Assembly (NCBI RefSeq): GCF_001685485.1 | Contig: NZ_BDEL01000001.1 | Location: forward strand, 1,609,501 to 1,673,500 | Length of the DNA stretch: 64,000 bases | From: Formosa haliotis | GTDB lineage: Bacteria > Bacteroidota > Bacteroidia > Flavobacteriales > Flavobacteriaceae | Direction of reading: 5' to 3' | Shown here: one piece after another, positions 8,994 to 18,458 of the stretch | How positions within the stretch are numbered: position 1 is the stretch's first letter | Layout: each line of letters begins with the position of its first letter | Notes under the pieces: generated by a model | Told to the model about the DNA's origin: nothing | The model's input: the letters and a program-made list of their open reading frames with translations, nothing else | Databases searched by the model: none | Program-made: the position numbers and the translations under genes

Positions 8994-10644
8994 GTTTTAC
9001 GATATTTTCACCTTTTCGGAAGATTTTCCGTTAATCTTTACCCAAGCCAATTTTTGGATATTTTTTGCGGTAGCCTATTTTATTTTCGCTTTAGTTTATA
9101 AAAAGGTCCCGCTTCGTAATTCGTATTTATTCTTTATTTCGTTATTCTTCTATTATAAAACAAGCGGATTATTTATAGGTATTTTAATTTTTAGCACCCT
9201 GGTCGATTTCTTTATTGGCCGCACTATTTATAGAAGTGAACATAACAACAAACGCTTAGCTTTAGTTACGCTAAGTGTATGTATTAATCTATTTGTGCTT
9301 TGTTATTTTAAATATGCTTATTTCTTTACAGATGCCTTTAACACCCTTTTCAGCACCAACTATCAGGTTTTAAATGTGTTGGCTCAATGGGGAAATAGCT
9401 TTAGTAATCAAAATTATTTTACGGTCGATAAAATTATTCTTCCTGTAGGTATTTCGTTTTACACCTTCCAAACTATAAGTTACAGTGTAGATATTTACAG
9501 AAAAAAATTAAAGCCTTTAAATTCTATACTAGATTTTGGGTTTTATGTAAGTTTCTTTCCGCAATTAGTGGCAGGACCTATTGTTCGCGCAGAAAGTTTT
9601 GTTCCGCAAATATCTAAACCAACATTTTTAACCAAGCATAATTTTGATGCCGGTACCTTTTTAATATTAAAAGGATTAATTAAAAAAATGTTGTTTGCCG
9701 ATTTTATAGCCATGCATTTTCTTGACCGAGTTTTCGACACTCCCGAAATGTTTTCTGGTTTTGCCAATATTATGGCCATGATTGGATATTCGCTTCAAAT
9801 TTATGGCGATTTCTCGGGATATACAGATATTGCTATTGGATTAGCCTTACTTATGGGATTCGAATTGCCCGTCAATTTTAATTCGCCATATAAAGCCACT
9901 AGTGCTGGCGATTTTTGGAAACGTTGGCACATTTCGCTATCTACTTGGTTGCGCGACTATTTATATATTCCGTTAGGCGGAAATAGAAAAGGAAGTACGG
10001 CGTCTTATATTATTCTAGCTGTTATTTTACTAGGTGTAATGCTTGCTTTTAGAGATATGTACATAGTATGTATCATCCTACTAACCTCGCTTACCTTCTT
10101 TATTTTATCTATTTACAACCACAATGTAAGAAACCAAATCAATACCAATATCAACTTAATGCTTACCATGTTAATTGGCGGCTTATGGCATGGTGCGTCC
10201 TGGAAATTTGTAATTTGGGGAGGTTTAAACGGATTAGGAATTGTGGTTTATAAGTTCTGGCGTAAAATAAGCCCCTACGAATATAAAAACCAGTGGTATG
10301 TTCGTTGCTGGAAAATTCTAGTCACTTTTATTTTTATAACATTTACTCGAATTTATTTCCGAGGTGAAAGTATGGGGCACATTTCGCGTTGGTATTCGCA
10401 AGTAGCAAATAATATGGATTGGGCACATGCCATAGATATCTTGGTACATTATCAAGCCGTATTTTGGGTGATGCTTGTTGGATATATAACGCACTGGTTA
10501 CCGCAATCCTTAAAAGATCAAATTGAGAATTTGTATGCTAAAAGTCCGGTGTTTGTAAAAATTACGGCTGCTGTTTGTACAGGTGTTATCTGTTATCAAG
10601 CATTTTCTAGCGATTTTCAACCCTTTATTTACTTCCAATTCTAA
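8986..10644 (+). CDS. MBOAT family O-acyltransferase (AlgI/DltB/PatA-like)
   Basis: A 552-residue integral membrane protein with many hydrophobic helices. It has the two MBOAT signature regions: KRWHISLSTWLRDYLYIPLGG with the His at residue 315, and GGLWHGASWKFVIWGGLNG with the catalytic-type His at residue 402. In AlgI, PatA and related proteins this membrane enzyme passes an acetyl group from the cytoplasm to a periplasmic partner that places it on the polymer. Here the partners would be the two SGNH proteins encoded just upstream. The acceptor could be an exopolysaccharide, LPS sugar or peptidoglycan; nothing nearby decides. Confidence 0.9.
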   Translation: MNRFYDIFTFSEDFPLIFTQANFWIFFAVAYFIFALVYKKVPLRNSYLFFISLFFYYKTSGLFIGILIFSTLVDFFIGRTIYRSEHNNKRLALVTLSVCINLFVLCYFKYAYFFTDAFNTLFSTNYQVLNVLAQWGNSFSNQNYFTVDKIILPVGISFYTFQTISYSVDIYRKKLKPLNSILDFGFYVSFFPQLVAGPIVRAESFVPQISKPTFLTKHNFDAGTFLILKGLIKKMLFADFIAMHFLDRVFDTPEMFSGFANIMAMIGYSLQIYGDFSGYTDIAIGLALLMGFELPVNFNSPYKATSAGDFWKRWHISLSTWLRDYLYIPLGGNRKGSTASYIILAVILLGVMLAFRDMYIVCIILLTSLTFFILSIYNHNVRNQINTNINLMLTMLIGGLWHGASWKFVIWGGLNGLGIVVYKFWRKISPYEYKNQWYVRCWKILVTFIFITFTRIYFRGESMGHISRWYSQVANNMDWAHAIDILVHYQAVFWVMLVGYITHWLPQSLKDQIENLYAKSPVFVKITAAVCTGVICYQAFSSDFQPFIYFQF

Positions 10645-10804
10645 TACAATCAGCGTTCTAAAAGTTACAATTAGATAATTTAGGAAATTTTAACCGTTTA
10701 GTTAGTGTGGTTATTGTTCTCCAATTCCTTATTTAACAAGCGTATTATTAAGCTGTTTTTAAGGAATTAATAGCAATATCCTTTATAAGTTCTTAAAAAC
10801 TCAG

Positions 10805-10812
10805 TATTTTTG
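10805..10812 (+). promoter_or_regulatory. -7 box of the panB promoter
   Basis: TATTTTTG fits TAnnTTTG and lies 20 bases before the panB start codon. Confidence 0.55.
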
Positions 10813-10832
10813 CAGCCTAAATTCTATAAGAT

Positions 10833-11651
10833 ATGTCTGTCGCACAGAAAGATTACAAAAAAGTTACTGTAAAAACATTGCAAGATATGAAGGTTAATGG
10901 TGAAAAAATATCGATGCTTACCGCATACGATTACACCATGGCCAGGATTGTAGATGGAGCTGGCGTAGACGTTATACTTGTGGGCGATTCTGCTAGTAAT
11001 GTTATGGCGGGGCATTTAACAACCTTACCCATTACTTTAGATCAGATGATTTATCATGCATCTTCTGTTGTTCGTGGTGTTTCTCGAGCTTTAATAGTTG
11101 TTGATTTACCTTTTGGAAGTTATCAAAGCGACCCTAAAGAAGCCTTGCGTTCTGCTATTAGAATTATGAAAGAAAGTGGTGCGCACTCTATAAAAGTAGA
11201 AGGTGGTAAAGAAATAAAAGAATCTATAAAACGAATTTTAAATGCTGGAATACCTGTTATGGGGCATTTAGGATTAACACCACAATCTATTTATAAATTT
11301 GGAACATTTACCGTTCGTGCTAAAGAAGAAGAAGAAGCTAAAAAATTAATTTCTGATGCGTTAATGCTTCAAAAAGCAGGATGTTTTGCCGTTGTTTTAG
11401 AAAAAATCCCTGCAAAACTGGCTAAAAAAGTTGCCGAAAAATTAACCATTCCGGTAATAGGTATTGGAGCTGGAAACGGTGTAGATGGTCAAGTTTTAGT
11501 ATTGCATGATATGATTGGAATGACCCATGAATTTAATCCGCGTTTTTTACGTCGCTATTTAAATTTATATGATGAAATGACAACCGCCTTATCACAGTAT
11601 GTAACCGATGTAAAATCGTTAGATTTCCCTTCTGAAGATGAGCAATATTAA
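10833..11651 (+). CDS. panB: 3-methyl-2-oxobutanoate hydroxymethyltransferase
   Basis: A 272-residue enzyme that adds a hydroxymethyl group from methylene-tetrahydrofolate to 2-ketoisovalerate, giving ketopantoate for pantothenate and CoA synthesis. Family stretches are [36 protein letters not shown] and [18 protein letters not shown]. The length is normal for PanB. It has its own promoter and no other pantothenate gene is nearby. Confidence 0.95.
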   Translation: MSVAQKDYKKVTVKTLQDMKVNGEKISMLTAYDYTMARIVDGAGVDVILVGDSASNVMAGHLTTLPITLDQMIYHASSVVRGVSRALIVVDLPFGSYQSDPKEALRSAIRIMKESGAHSIKVEGGKEIKESIKRILNAGIPVMGHLGLTPQSIYKFGTFTVRAKEEEEAKKLISDALMLQKAGCFAVVLEKIPAKLAKKVAEKLTIPVIGIGAGNGVDGQVLVLHDMIGMTHEFNPRFLRRYLNLYDEMTTALSQYVTDVKSLDFPSEDEQY

Positions 11652-11725
11652 TTTAAACCCCTTGGCTTAGTTAGATATTGAAAACTTTAGAACGTCAATG
11701 ATAATTTCATAGAATTAGAGATTTG

Positions 11726-11748
11726 AAAAAACAGGAGCCTTTCTCCTG
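11726..11748 (-). terminator. minus-strand intrinsic terminator without an adjacent minus-strand gene
   Basis: A six-base GC-rich stem (11732-11737 with 11743-11748) has a five-base loop and is followed, on the minus strand, by six T residues. On the plus strand no T tract follows. It lies in the gap between panB and the pseudouridine synthase gene, both on the plus strand, so it may stop transcripts coming from the histidine kinase gene beyond 12523. Confidence 0.5.
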
Positions 11749-11833
11749 CCGTACACGCATCTACTTCTAAAAGCTCTTGATTTTGAAACATTTTATTGAT
11801 ATCTTCTTATAATCCGCTAACGATCTAGATATA

Positions 11834-12526
11834 ATGAAAATACTTTCCAACAAATCTAACCTGCAAATTTTATTTGAAGACAATCATATGATTGTTATCA
11901 ATAAGCGCACGGGAGACATTGTTCAAGGCGATAAAACTGGAGACGAACCATTAAGCGAGGTTATAAAAGCCTATATAAAAGACAAATATAATAAGCCCGG
12001 AAATGTATATTTAGGTGTGGTACATCGGTTAGATCGGCCTACTACAGGCTTGGTTATTTTTGCAAAAACAAGCAAAGCCTTAACACGATTAAATGCCATG
12101 TTTGCCGAGAAAAAGGTAAATAAAACCTATTGGGCCCTAGTAAATAATGCACCTCCAAAACAGCAGGACACTTTAATAAACTGGCTGAAAAAAAATCCGA
12201 AAAACAATAAATCTACAGCCTATCCAAAAGAAATTAGGGATAGTAAGAAAGCAATTTTACACTATACCGTCCTAAAAAAATTAGACCGATATGTCTTGTT
12301 AGAAATAGCATTAGAAACGGGCAGACACCACCAAATTAGATGTCAGTTAGCCCAACTAGGCTGTAAGATTAAAGGCGATTTAAAATATGGCGCCCATAGG
12401 AGTAATAAAGATGCGAGTATCCATTTACATGCTAGACATATTCAATTTACGCACCCCGTTACTAAAGAAGATATACTTATTACCGCCCCATTACCGCAAG
12501 ATGCCCTTTGGGATGCTTGCCTTTAA
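11834..12526 (+). CDS. RluA family RNA pseudouridine synthase
   Basis: A 230-residue enzyme that isomerises uridine to pseudouridine in rRNA or tRNA. The catalytic motif is VHRLDRPTTGLVIFAKT near residues 63-79, whose Asp is the nucleophile. LEIALETGRHHQIRCQLA is the typical RluA motif III. It lacks an N-terminal S4 RNA-binding domain, so it is of the short RluA type rather than RluC/RluD. The target base cannot be read from sequence. Its last four bases overlap the end of the convergent histidine kinase gene. Confidence 0.9.
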   Translation: MKILSNKSNLQILFEDNHMIVINKRTGDIVQGDKTGDEPLSEVIKAYIKDKYNKPGNVYLGVVHRLDRPTTGLVIFAKTSKALTRLNAMFAEKKVNKTYWALVNNAPPKQQDTLINWLKKNPKNNKSTAYPKEIRDSKKAILHYTVLKKLDRYVLLEIALETGRHHQIRCQLAQLGCKIKGDLKYGAHRSNKDASIHLHARHIQFTHPVTKEDILITAPLPQDALWDACL

Positions 12527-13329
12527 ACCTTCCGATACGGATATTTTAATTGCAGTGAAACTCCTTGATCTGGTTTAGATTTTAATTTAAAATGAGCGTT
12601 TATAAGCGCTGCCCTACTCTCCATATTTATTAAACCAGAACCCTGTTCTATTTTATTGATATCGAAACCTACGCCATCATCTTCCGCATAGAGCATTAAA
12701 CAGTTTGGCGTATAATTAATTCGGGTCTTTAAATGGGACGCTTCCGAATACTTTAAAGTATTCGATAAAAACTCTTGAAAAATACGGAATAGAATCATGC
12801 CATCTTTTTTATTTTCTAGTAGGCTTGAATCGCCTTCAATAATAACTTCAGCATCAATTCTACCCAGTTTATTGAATCGTTTTATTTCATTATTTATAGA
12901 ATCTTGAAATCCGCGATGCATAACCACTTCACCATTTAAAGATTTAGAGATGGCTCGTAATTCATCTAAACTTTCTTTAACTAAATCTTTATTTTCTGAA
13001 ACATAAGGCTCCAATTCTGGATCTATTTGTTTGCCCAACATTCCTAATTGTATAAATGCTACAGACAGTAGTTGCCCGACATTATCGTGGAGTTCTTGCC
13101 CAATATGTTTTAATGTTTGTTCCTGAATTTCTATTTGAGTCCTAGAAATTTCTTCGTCAAAAATTCGTTGTTGTTCAATTTTATCGCGCAACAATTTATT
13201 TTTCCGCTTCTGAAACGTAATAAAAAATATTATAATAAGTGTACAAACAACTAACAACACAGCTGTCATATACACCAATAGATAGCGTTCTGCTGCGGTA
13301 CTTACTATTTGTTCTGCGGGTTGCACCAT
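12523..13329 (-). CDS. sensor histidine kinase (HisKA_3 / LytS-NarX type)
   Basis: A 268-residue protein with a single membrane helix (about residues 18-38), a short coiled segment, and then a dimerisation domain with the phospho-acceptor His81 in IGQELHDNVGQLLS. The ATPase domain follows, with an N box (EFLSNTLKY) and G boxes (DDGVGFD, GSGLINME). It has almost no sensor domain of its own. Its start overlaps the end of the 7TM gene by 25 bases, so the two are probably coupled and the 7TM protein may do the sensing. Kinases of this class normally act on NarL/LuxR-type response regulators, but none is encoded in the neighbourhood. Confidence 0.85.
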   Translation of the reverse strand: MVQPAEQIVSTAAERYLLVYMTAVLLVVCTLIIIFFITFQKRKNKLLRDKIEQQRIFDEEISRTQIEIQEQTLKHIGQELHDNVGQLLSVAFIQLGMLGKQIDPELEPYVSENKDLVKESLDELRAISKSLNGEVVMHRGFQDSINNEIKRFNKLGRIDAEVIIEGDSSLLENKKDGMILFRIFQEFLSNTLKYSEASHLKTRINYTPNCLMLYAEDDGVGFDINKIEQGSGLINMESRAALINAHFKLKSKPDQGVSLQLKYPYRKV

Positions 13330-14009
13330 ACTAAGGCTATACTGAAAGATAAATACATTAATAAATTAGATGTTAATCGAATTAAATCTTTTAAATGTAC
13401 ATATTCTATGTCGGATTGAGAATTATACGTATCAAAAAATATAAGCGGCTGAGTTACTAAAAAATATAATAATATTATAGCACTGATGTAAAAATTTAAC
13501 GATTTATGGAAATTTAAAATCTTATCGGAACGCAATACCTCTAGAAAATAAAAGGTGATACAACAAACTATTAAGGTCATTCCACTAATATTTATTGTAT
13601 TTACAAAGCCTTCAAAAAACACGTTATAATCTAGAACGATATAAACTAATATAATTGCTAAAAACGCCCAAGTTGCTATTTTAATCCATTTTTTATAGCG
13701 TGAATCTGAAATAATTTGTCGGTAATAAAACGAAAAAAATAAGGGACTCCCTATACACCAACATAAATTATAGAACCAATAATTACGTTGAAACAATGTG
13801 CCTTCTATACTATAATAAATTCCCCAATCCCTAAAATATCTTGGGTAAAACCCTATCAGTTCCATAAAAAACACGGCAATTAAGTACCAGATAAAGTAAA
13901 CCCCCACCGTATTCTTATAACTTCTATAAAAATACAAACCAGTTATGGCGGCAAAGGCGATAACTGATTTGGTTAAAAAACTGTAATTACTTAATAAAAA
14001 TTCTTTCAA
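13305..14009 (-). CDS. putative seven-helix membrane protein, likely sensor partner of the kinase
   Basis: A 234-residue protein with about seven hydrophobic helices (roughly residues 11-27, 36-53, 75-95, 108-127, 138-157, 168-186 and 208-226). I do not recognise a named family. The layout recalls 7TM sensor modules that are often fused to kinases; here the module is a separate gene overlapping the kinase by 25 bases. Aromatic-rich loops (for example FYPRYFRDWGIYYS) face one side. A sensory role is inferred from gene order only. Confidence 0.6.
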   Translation of the reverse strand: MKEFLLSNYSFLTKSVIAFAAITGLYFYRSYKNTVGVYFIWYLIAVFFMELIGFYPRYFRDWGIYYSIEGTLFQRNYWFYNLCWCIGSPLFFSFYYRQIISDSRYKKWIKIATWAFLAIILVYIVLDYNVFFEGFVNTINISGMTLIVCCITFYFLEVLRSDKILNFHKSLNFYISAIILLYFLVTQPLIFFDTYNSQSDIEYVHLKDLIRLTSNLLMYLSFSIALVWCNPQNK

Positions 14010-14038
14010 TTCAGGAAATTATACATTATTATTTAAAA

Positions 14039-14620
14039 TTACTGAGGATAAGTAGCTTCTGGCGGATGTCCAGCTCCTCCTAAATTTAAGGGATCTGCTC
14101 CCGTAAAATCGCTAGAACCTTGCTGAATTACACTAAAAGGCATACCACTTTTCGACTTCGAGTTATCTATGGTAGGCACAATAAAAACAGTGGTTAAACC
14201 TGGTTGTTCCGGATCTTTTTTATTTTTAACATAGGCCGCTAAATACACCCGTAATCCGTTAATGGCATGTTCTGAAAGTCCTTTCGAATGGGCTTGCTTT
14301 TTAGCATACCAAATATAGTTTTCTATTTCTGACAGTGAAAACCAAACAGAGCGATTATCAAATTTATTCTTTTCAAAATGAGATGCATTTATGGCATCAT
14401 ATCGCGATTGATACGCTTTCGACATTTCTTCTGCTAACTGAACAGATATCAATCCATTTGGATTTGAAAACGTGTTATCGGATTCCGATGGTGCTACCGA
14501 CTCTGAGGTTGGAGGTTCCCGCTCTAAATTAATTTCCTTTTCATCTGTTTTGGTTTCCAGCAATTGGGAACCAACGACGCCTATTAAAACGCCTAATAAA
14601 ATTAATGCTAGTTTCTTCAT
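14039..14620 (-). CDS. membrane-anchored hypothetical protein
   Basis: A 193-residue protein with an N-terminal hydrophobic helix (about residues 3-20) that should act as an anchor or uncleaved signal. A charged, Ser/Pro-rich linker follows to about residue 52, then a helical domain with the stretch SVWFSLSEIENYIWYAKKQA, and a Gly/Pro-rich tail. There is no lipobox cysteine and I know no family with an assigned function. It sits 29 bases before the 7TM gene on the same strand, so it may be the extracytoplasmic part of the same signalling unit. Confidence 0.6.
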   Translation of the reverse strand: MKKLALILLGVLIGVVGSQLLETKTDEKEINLEREPPTSESVAPSESDNTFSNPNGLISVQLAEEMSKAYQSRYDAINASHFEKNKFDNRSVWFSLSEIENYIWYAKKQAHSKGLSEHAINGLRVYLAAYVKNKKDPEQPGLTTVFIVPTIDNSKSKSGMPFSVIQQGSSDFTGADPLNLGGAGHPPEATYPQ

Positions 14621-14665
14621 TTTTGTTTTGGTTTTTATTGATTATACTTAGTTAAAAATAATAGG

Positions 14666-16204
14666 TTAGCCCAACCAGCCTTCGCGATCTAAACTTCTAT
14701 ACTGAATAGCTTCGCTAATATGCGCCCCCAAAACAGCTTCAGAGCCTTCTAAATCTGCAATGGTTCTTGAAACTTTCAAAATACGGTCGTAAGCTCTGGC
14801 CGATAAGTTTAAACGCTCCATAGCTGTTTTTAATAAATGCTTCGAGGTATCATCTAGTTTGCAAAACGTACGAATGTGTTTCGTATTCATTTGGGCATTA
14901 TAATGTACATTTTCAAAATCTTTAAAGCGTTCGGTTTGCAAGGCTCTGGCTTTAGAAACTCGTTCTCTAATAACGACAGACGATTCTCCTTTTCTGTCTT
15001 CAGAAAGTTTTTCGAAAGGTACAGGAGTGACTTCAATATGAATATCAATCCGATCTAATAAAGGGCCCGACACTCTACTTAAATAGCGTTGCATTTCTGC
15101 CGGTGAAGAGGTTACAGGTGCATTCGGATCGTTAAAAAATCCGCTCGGACTCGGATTCATACTCGCAACCAACATAAAACTACTCGGATAAGTTACCGTA
15201 AATTTTGCTCTAGAAATGGTAACCTCTCGATCCTCTAATGGCTGACGCATCACCTCTAAAACATCACGCTTAAATTCTGGAAGCTCATCTAAAAATAAAA
15301 CGCCATTATGCGATAATGAAATTTCTCCTGGTTGCGGATAACTCCCGCCGCCTACAAGGGCGACGTTAGATATTGTGTGATGTGGACTTCGAAATGGTCG
15401 TTGCGACATTAAACCTAAATGCGCTTTTACACGCCCAACTACCGAATGAATCTTAGTAGTTTCTAAAGCTTCATGCAAAGTCATTGGTGGTAAAATAGAT
15501 GGTAATCGTTTGGCTAACATGGTTTTTCCAGATCCTGGCGGACCAATTAAAATAATATTATGACCGCCAGCAGCAGCTATCTCCATACAGCGTTTTATAC
15601 TTTCTTGGCCTTTAACATCGGCAAAATCGAATTCTGGGAAATCTAAATTTTTATAAAATTCTTCTCTGGTATTTATAACCGTTTGCTCAAGCGGAGTGCC
15701 ATCTTTAAAAAAATCGATAACTTCTTTTATAGAAGCCACACCATACACTTTTAAATCGTTAACAATAGCAGCCTCTTTAGCATTTTGTCCAGGCAGAATA
15801 AAACCTTTAAATCCTTCCGATCGTGCTTTTAACGCTATAGGTAACGCGCCTTTTATGGGTTGAAGTGTACCGTCTAAAGACAACTCGCCCATAATAATAT
15901 AATCTTCTAAACCTTCGGCGGGAATTTGTTTTGTGGCAGCCAAGATTCCAAGTGCTAAAGTTAAATCGTATGCAGAACCTTCCTTTCGCAAATCGGCTGG
16001 CGACATATTTATTATAATTTTCTTACCTGGAATTTTAAAGCCATTGTTTTGCAAGGCGGCTGCAATCCTGAAATTACTTTCCTTAATGGCATTATCTGGA
16101 AGGCCTACCAAATGATACCCAATACCCGAGTCTACATTTACTTCGACGGTAATGGTTGTGGCATCGACACCAAAAACAGCGCTTCCAAATACTTTTTTAA
16201 GCAT
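14666..16204 (-). CDS. comM: YifB/ComM family Mg-chelatase-like AAA+ ATPase
   Basis: A 512-residue cytoplasmic protein. It has an N-terminal Lon-substrate-like domain (to about residue 170), a central AAA+ Mg-chelatase domain with Walker A IGPPGSGKTMLAKRLP and Walker B VLFLDELPEF, and a C-terminal helical domain ending in LSARAYDRILKVSRTIADLEG. ComM acts as a helicase that promotes branch migration when transforming DNA is integrated in naturally competent bacteria. The gene is widely conserved also in species without known competence. It heads the minus-strand row leading to the sensor unit, 45 bases from the next gene. Confidence 0.9.
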   Translation of the reverse strand: MLKKVFGSAVFGVDATTITVEVNVDSGIGYHLVGLPDNAIKESNFRIAAALQNNGFKIPGKKIIINMSPADLRKEGSAYDLTLALGILAATKQIPAEGLEDYIIMGELSLDGTLQPIKGALPIALKARSEGFKGFILPGQNAKEAAIVNDLKVYGVASIKEVIDFFKDGTPLEQTVINTREEFYKNLDFPEFDFADVKGQESIKRCMEIAAAGGHNIILIGPPGSGKTMLAKRLPSILPPMTLHEALETTKIHSVVGRVKAHLGLMSQRPFRSPHHTISNVALVGGGSYPQPGEISLSHNGVLFLDELPEFKRDVLEVMRQPLEDREVTISRAKFTVTYPSSFMLVASMNPSPSGFFNDPNAPVTSSPAEMQRYLSRVSGPLLDRIDIHIEVTPVPFEKLSEDRKGESSVVIRERVSKARALQTERFKDFENVHYNAQMNTKHIRTFCKLDDTSKHLLKTAMERLNLSARAYDRILKVSRTIADLEGSEAVLGAHISEAIQYRSLDREGWLG

Positions 16205-16324
16205 AAAATGGTTAGTTTACTTAAAAGTAATAAAAATACACTAACCACCTGAATGAAAACAAATTAAATTCTAATTTTCAATCAAAGAACACCATAAAAA
16301 CTAGAATTCCGGCTCTATAAAAAG

Positions 16325-17641
16325 TTAAACGCAAGCTATTTTTAAAATCTGTTTTGTTTCGGCTGTCACTTTAAATTGATTATCACTTCTACGATTAATT
16401 ACCCAAACAATCTGATTTCCCGAACACAATACCCAAACTTGTTCTTTTTCTAAAAGCGATAATTTTTCATCTTTAAAATACTTACTTAATTTCTTTTTCC
16501 CACGCATACCCAACGGATAGAAAACATCGCCTTGTTCCCATTTTCGTACGGTTAATGGATATTGAAGTAAATCCTGATCTACAAAAATGGTTTGGTTTCC
16601 AGATACTTTAAGTTCGGAAACGGTTTCAAAAACTAATGTTCCAAAGTTGGTTTCTAGCGATTTTAAATCTTTAGGAATTTTATATTGTGCTTCAACTATG
16701 GCGTCTTGGCTAGTGTTCGAACTTAAAATTAAATACTCGCGATCTTTAAGCAAACGATGGGTTTCTGAAAACACTTGCTTTCCCGATTGCGATTTTAACA
16801 ACTTAAGAATATCCTCCCAAGCCGTAAAATTATACGGTTTTAAGAGTTCGTATAAATACGGTTTCGGATCTGGAAATTTCAATAATTTAGAAACATCAAA
16901 TTTTATAATATCGCCATCAAAATGCACAACGTCTTTATAGACTTGGGTCATATAATCGTCAATTAAAACTTTAGAGTCTTGTAAATGATCTTGGGTATTT
17001 TTAAAATTTTGAAGCCATTGCGGATTAATAGCTTTTAACACCGGAATAACATCGTGTCGCAATTTATTTCGCAAATATTTCGTGGAGCTATTACTACTAT
17101 CTTCTCGCCAAGAAATAGTATTTAATTTGGCATATGCCTCTATATCTGTACGCGAAAATGGGAGTAACGGACGAACAATATAATCGTTAATTTCGGGAAT
17201 ACCGGTTAATCCATCCAATCCCGTTCCGCGAGATAAATTGATTAGAAAGGTTTCTAAATTATCATCGGCATGGTGTGCGGTTAACACATAATCGAATTTT
17301 AGCAAGGCTATTAACTCTTCGAACCAGCGGTAACGTAATTCGCGTGCCGCCATTTGGATAGACAATTTCGTGTCTTCGGCATATTGTTTAGTATCGAAAC
17401 TTTCAATAAAAAGCTCCACATCTAGAGCTTCGGCTAAATTTACTAGAAACGCTTCATCGGCATCACTTTCTGCTCCTCTTAAATTAAAATTACAATGTGC
17501 TAATGCTATATTCAACCCTAATTCATGGCATAAATTTGCCAATACCACACTATCTATTCCACCAGAAATAGTGACTATAAGTTTCTTATCTTTTAAAAAC
17601 GGAAGGGTTTCCGAAATGTGGGTTTTAAACGTTTCGATCAT
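16325..17641 (-). CDS. tilS: tRNA(Ile)-lysidine synthetase
   Basis: A 438-residue enzyme that joins lysine to cytidine 34 of the tRNA that reads AUA, using ATP. The P-loop is VTISGGIDSVVLANL near the N-terminus, followed by LTAHHADDNLETFLINL and a C-terminal TilS domain. The ATG at 17641 is preferred over an in-frame codon 12 residues upstream: it starts directly before the P-loop domain, and a -7 box (17646-17653) lies between the two, so a longer protein could not be made from this promoter. Only four bases separate the box from this ATG, so the mRNA may be leaderless. Confidence 0.92.
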   Translation of the reverse strand: MIETFKTHISETLPFLKDKKLIVTISGGIDSVVLANLCHELGLNIALAHCNFNLRGAESDADEAFLVNLAEALDVELFIESFDTKQYAEDTKLSIQMAARELRYRWFEELIALLKFDYVLTAHHADDNLETFLINLSRGTGLDGLTGIPEINDYIVRPLLPFSRTDIEAYAKLNTISWREDSSNSSTKYLRNKLRHDVIPVLKAINPQWLQNFKNTQDHLQDSKVLIDDYMTQVYKDVVHFDGDIIKFDVSKLLKFPDPKPYLYELLKPYNFTAWEDILKLLKSQSGKQVFSETHRLLKDREYLILSSNTSQDAIVEAQYKIPKDLKSLETNFGTLVFETVSELKVSGNQTIFVDQDLLQYPLTVRKWEQGDVFYPLGMRGKKKLSKYFKDEKLSLLEKEQVWVLCSGNQIVWVINRRSDNQFKVTAETKQILKIACV

Positions 17642-17645
17642 ACTA

Positions 17646-17653
17646 CAAAGATA
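17646..17653 (-). promoter_or_regulatory. -7 box of the tilS promoter, almost on the start codon
   Basis: On the minus strand the box reads TATCTTTG, then four bases, then ATG. A TTG (17677-17675) lies 21 bases upstream as a possible -33 element. The predicted transcription start falls at or next to the start codon. Confidence 0.6.
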
Positions 17654-17765
17654 CACTTTTAAAAAAACGGATTTCAAAATTCATGTATCGTTAAAATCAG
17701 TCTGTTAACATTTATTAACGCTTAAATTCATTAACTTTAGAACAACCGACATTAAGACTTTAAGC

Positions 17766-18458
17766 ATGAAAACACAACAGCAAATTAACGACGACACCGC
17801 CCAAAAAGCTTTTAATAAAAAAGTAGTTGCCATAACTTCTAGCCTACAATCTTATGTAAAACACCGTTTGCATATCGCCGAATCTGTAGGCATAATACGC
17901 AAAAATTTATATCATTCTAATGGCGTTATAGACGATTGCATTGTACGTTTATACGAGAAAGGTTACGATACCGATATGTCTGCTCACGATTTAAAAATAA
18001 AACTATTCAGGATTTTAGATATTTACTTAGAAGAACTTTTTATTAAAGAAGGACAACACCAAAATACAGTAAGTACGAATAGTATCTTACAAGAAGAATT
18101 GAATCGGTTAGACGAACCCTACTCCATAGATGGCGATATGGATTTTGTTATGCTAGAAGATCTTGATGATATTTCTTACAAACAAAACAGACATGAAAAA
18201 GGAGTGTTTTTATACGATGAAAACAACCAAAAAATAGTAAATGCTTTGGAGTTAGGAGACCACCAAAATACCACAAACAGAAAAATAGTGAGTAAATTTT
18301 ATGGTTGGTTACCCATAAGAATTTCGAATGTTGTCGATTTATATGTATTCGCAAATTTGCCTTACGAAGATATTTCTAGAATAAAAAAGATTGAAGTAAA
18401 ACGGATTGAAAACATTTTAATTAATGTAAAAAAACGGTTCCGAAAGCATTTAACTTAA
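17766..18458 (+). CDS. sigma-factor-like protein of unknown role
   Basis: A 230-residue cytoplasmic protein, not confidently assigned. Residues 25-70 (YVKHRLHIAESVGIIRKN followed by DDCIVRLYEKG) recall the helical core of sigma region 2. The last 45 residues (YVFANLPYEDISRIKKIEVK and on to a basic end) recall a region 4 helix-turn-helix. The middle is acidic. It could be a degenerate ECF-type sigma factor or an unrelated DNA-binding protein. It is monocistronic and ends four bases into the convergent pabB gene. Confidence 0.45.
   Translation: MKTQQQINDDTAQKAFNKKVVAITSSLQSYVKHRLHIAESVGIIRKNLYHSNGVIDDCIVRLYEKGYDTDMSAHDLKIKLFRILDIYLEELFIKEGQHQNTVSTNSILQEELNRLDEPYSIDGDMDFVMLEDLDDISYKQNRHEKGVFLYDENNQKIVNALELGDHQNTTNRKIVSKFYGWLPIRISNVVDLYVFANLPYEDISRIKKIEVKRIENILINVKKRFRKHLT

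Noticed and set aside
16587-16940. A 117-codon plus-strand frame inside tilS
   Set aside because: Shadow of the tilS coding strand; composition follows from the opposite gene.
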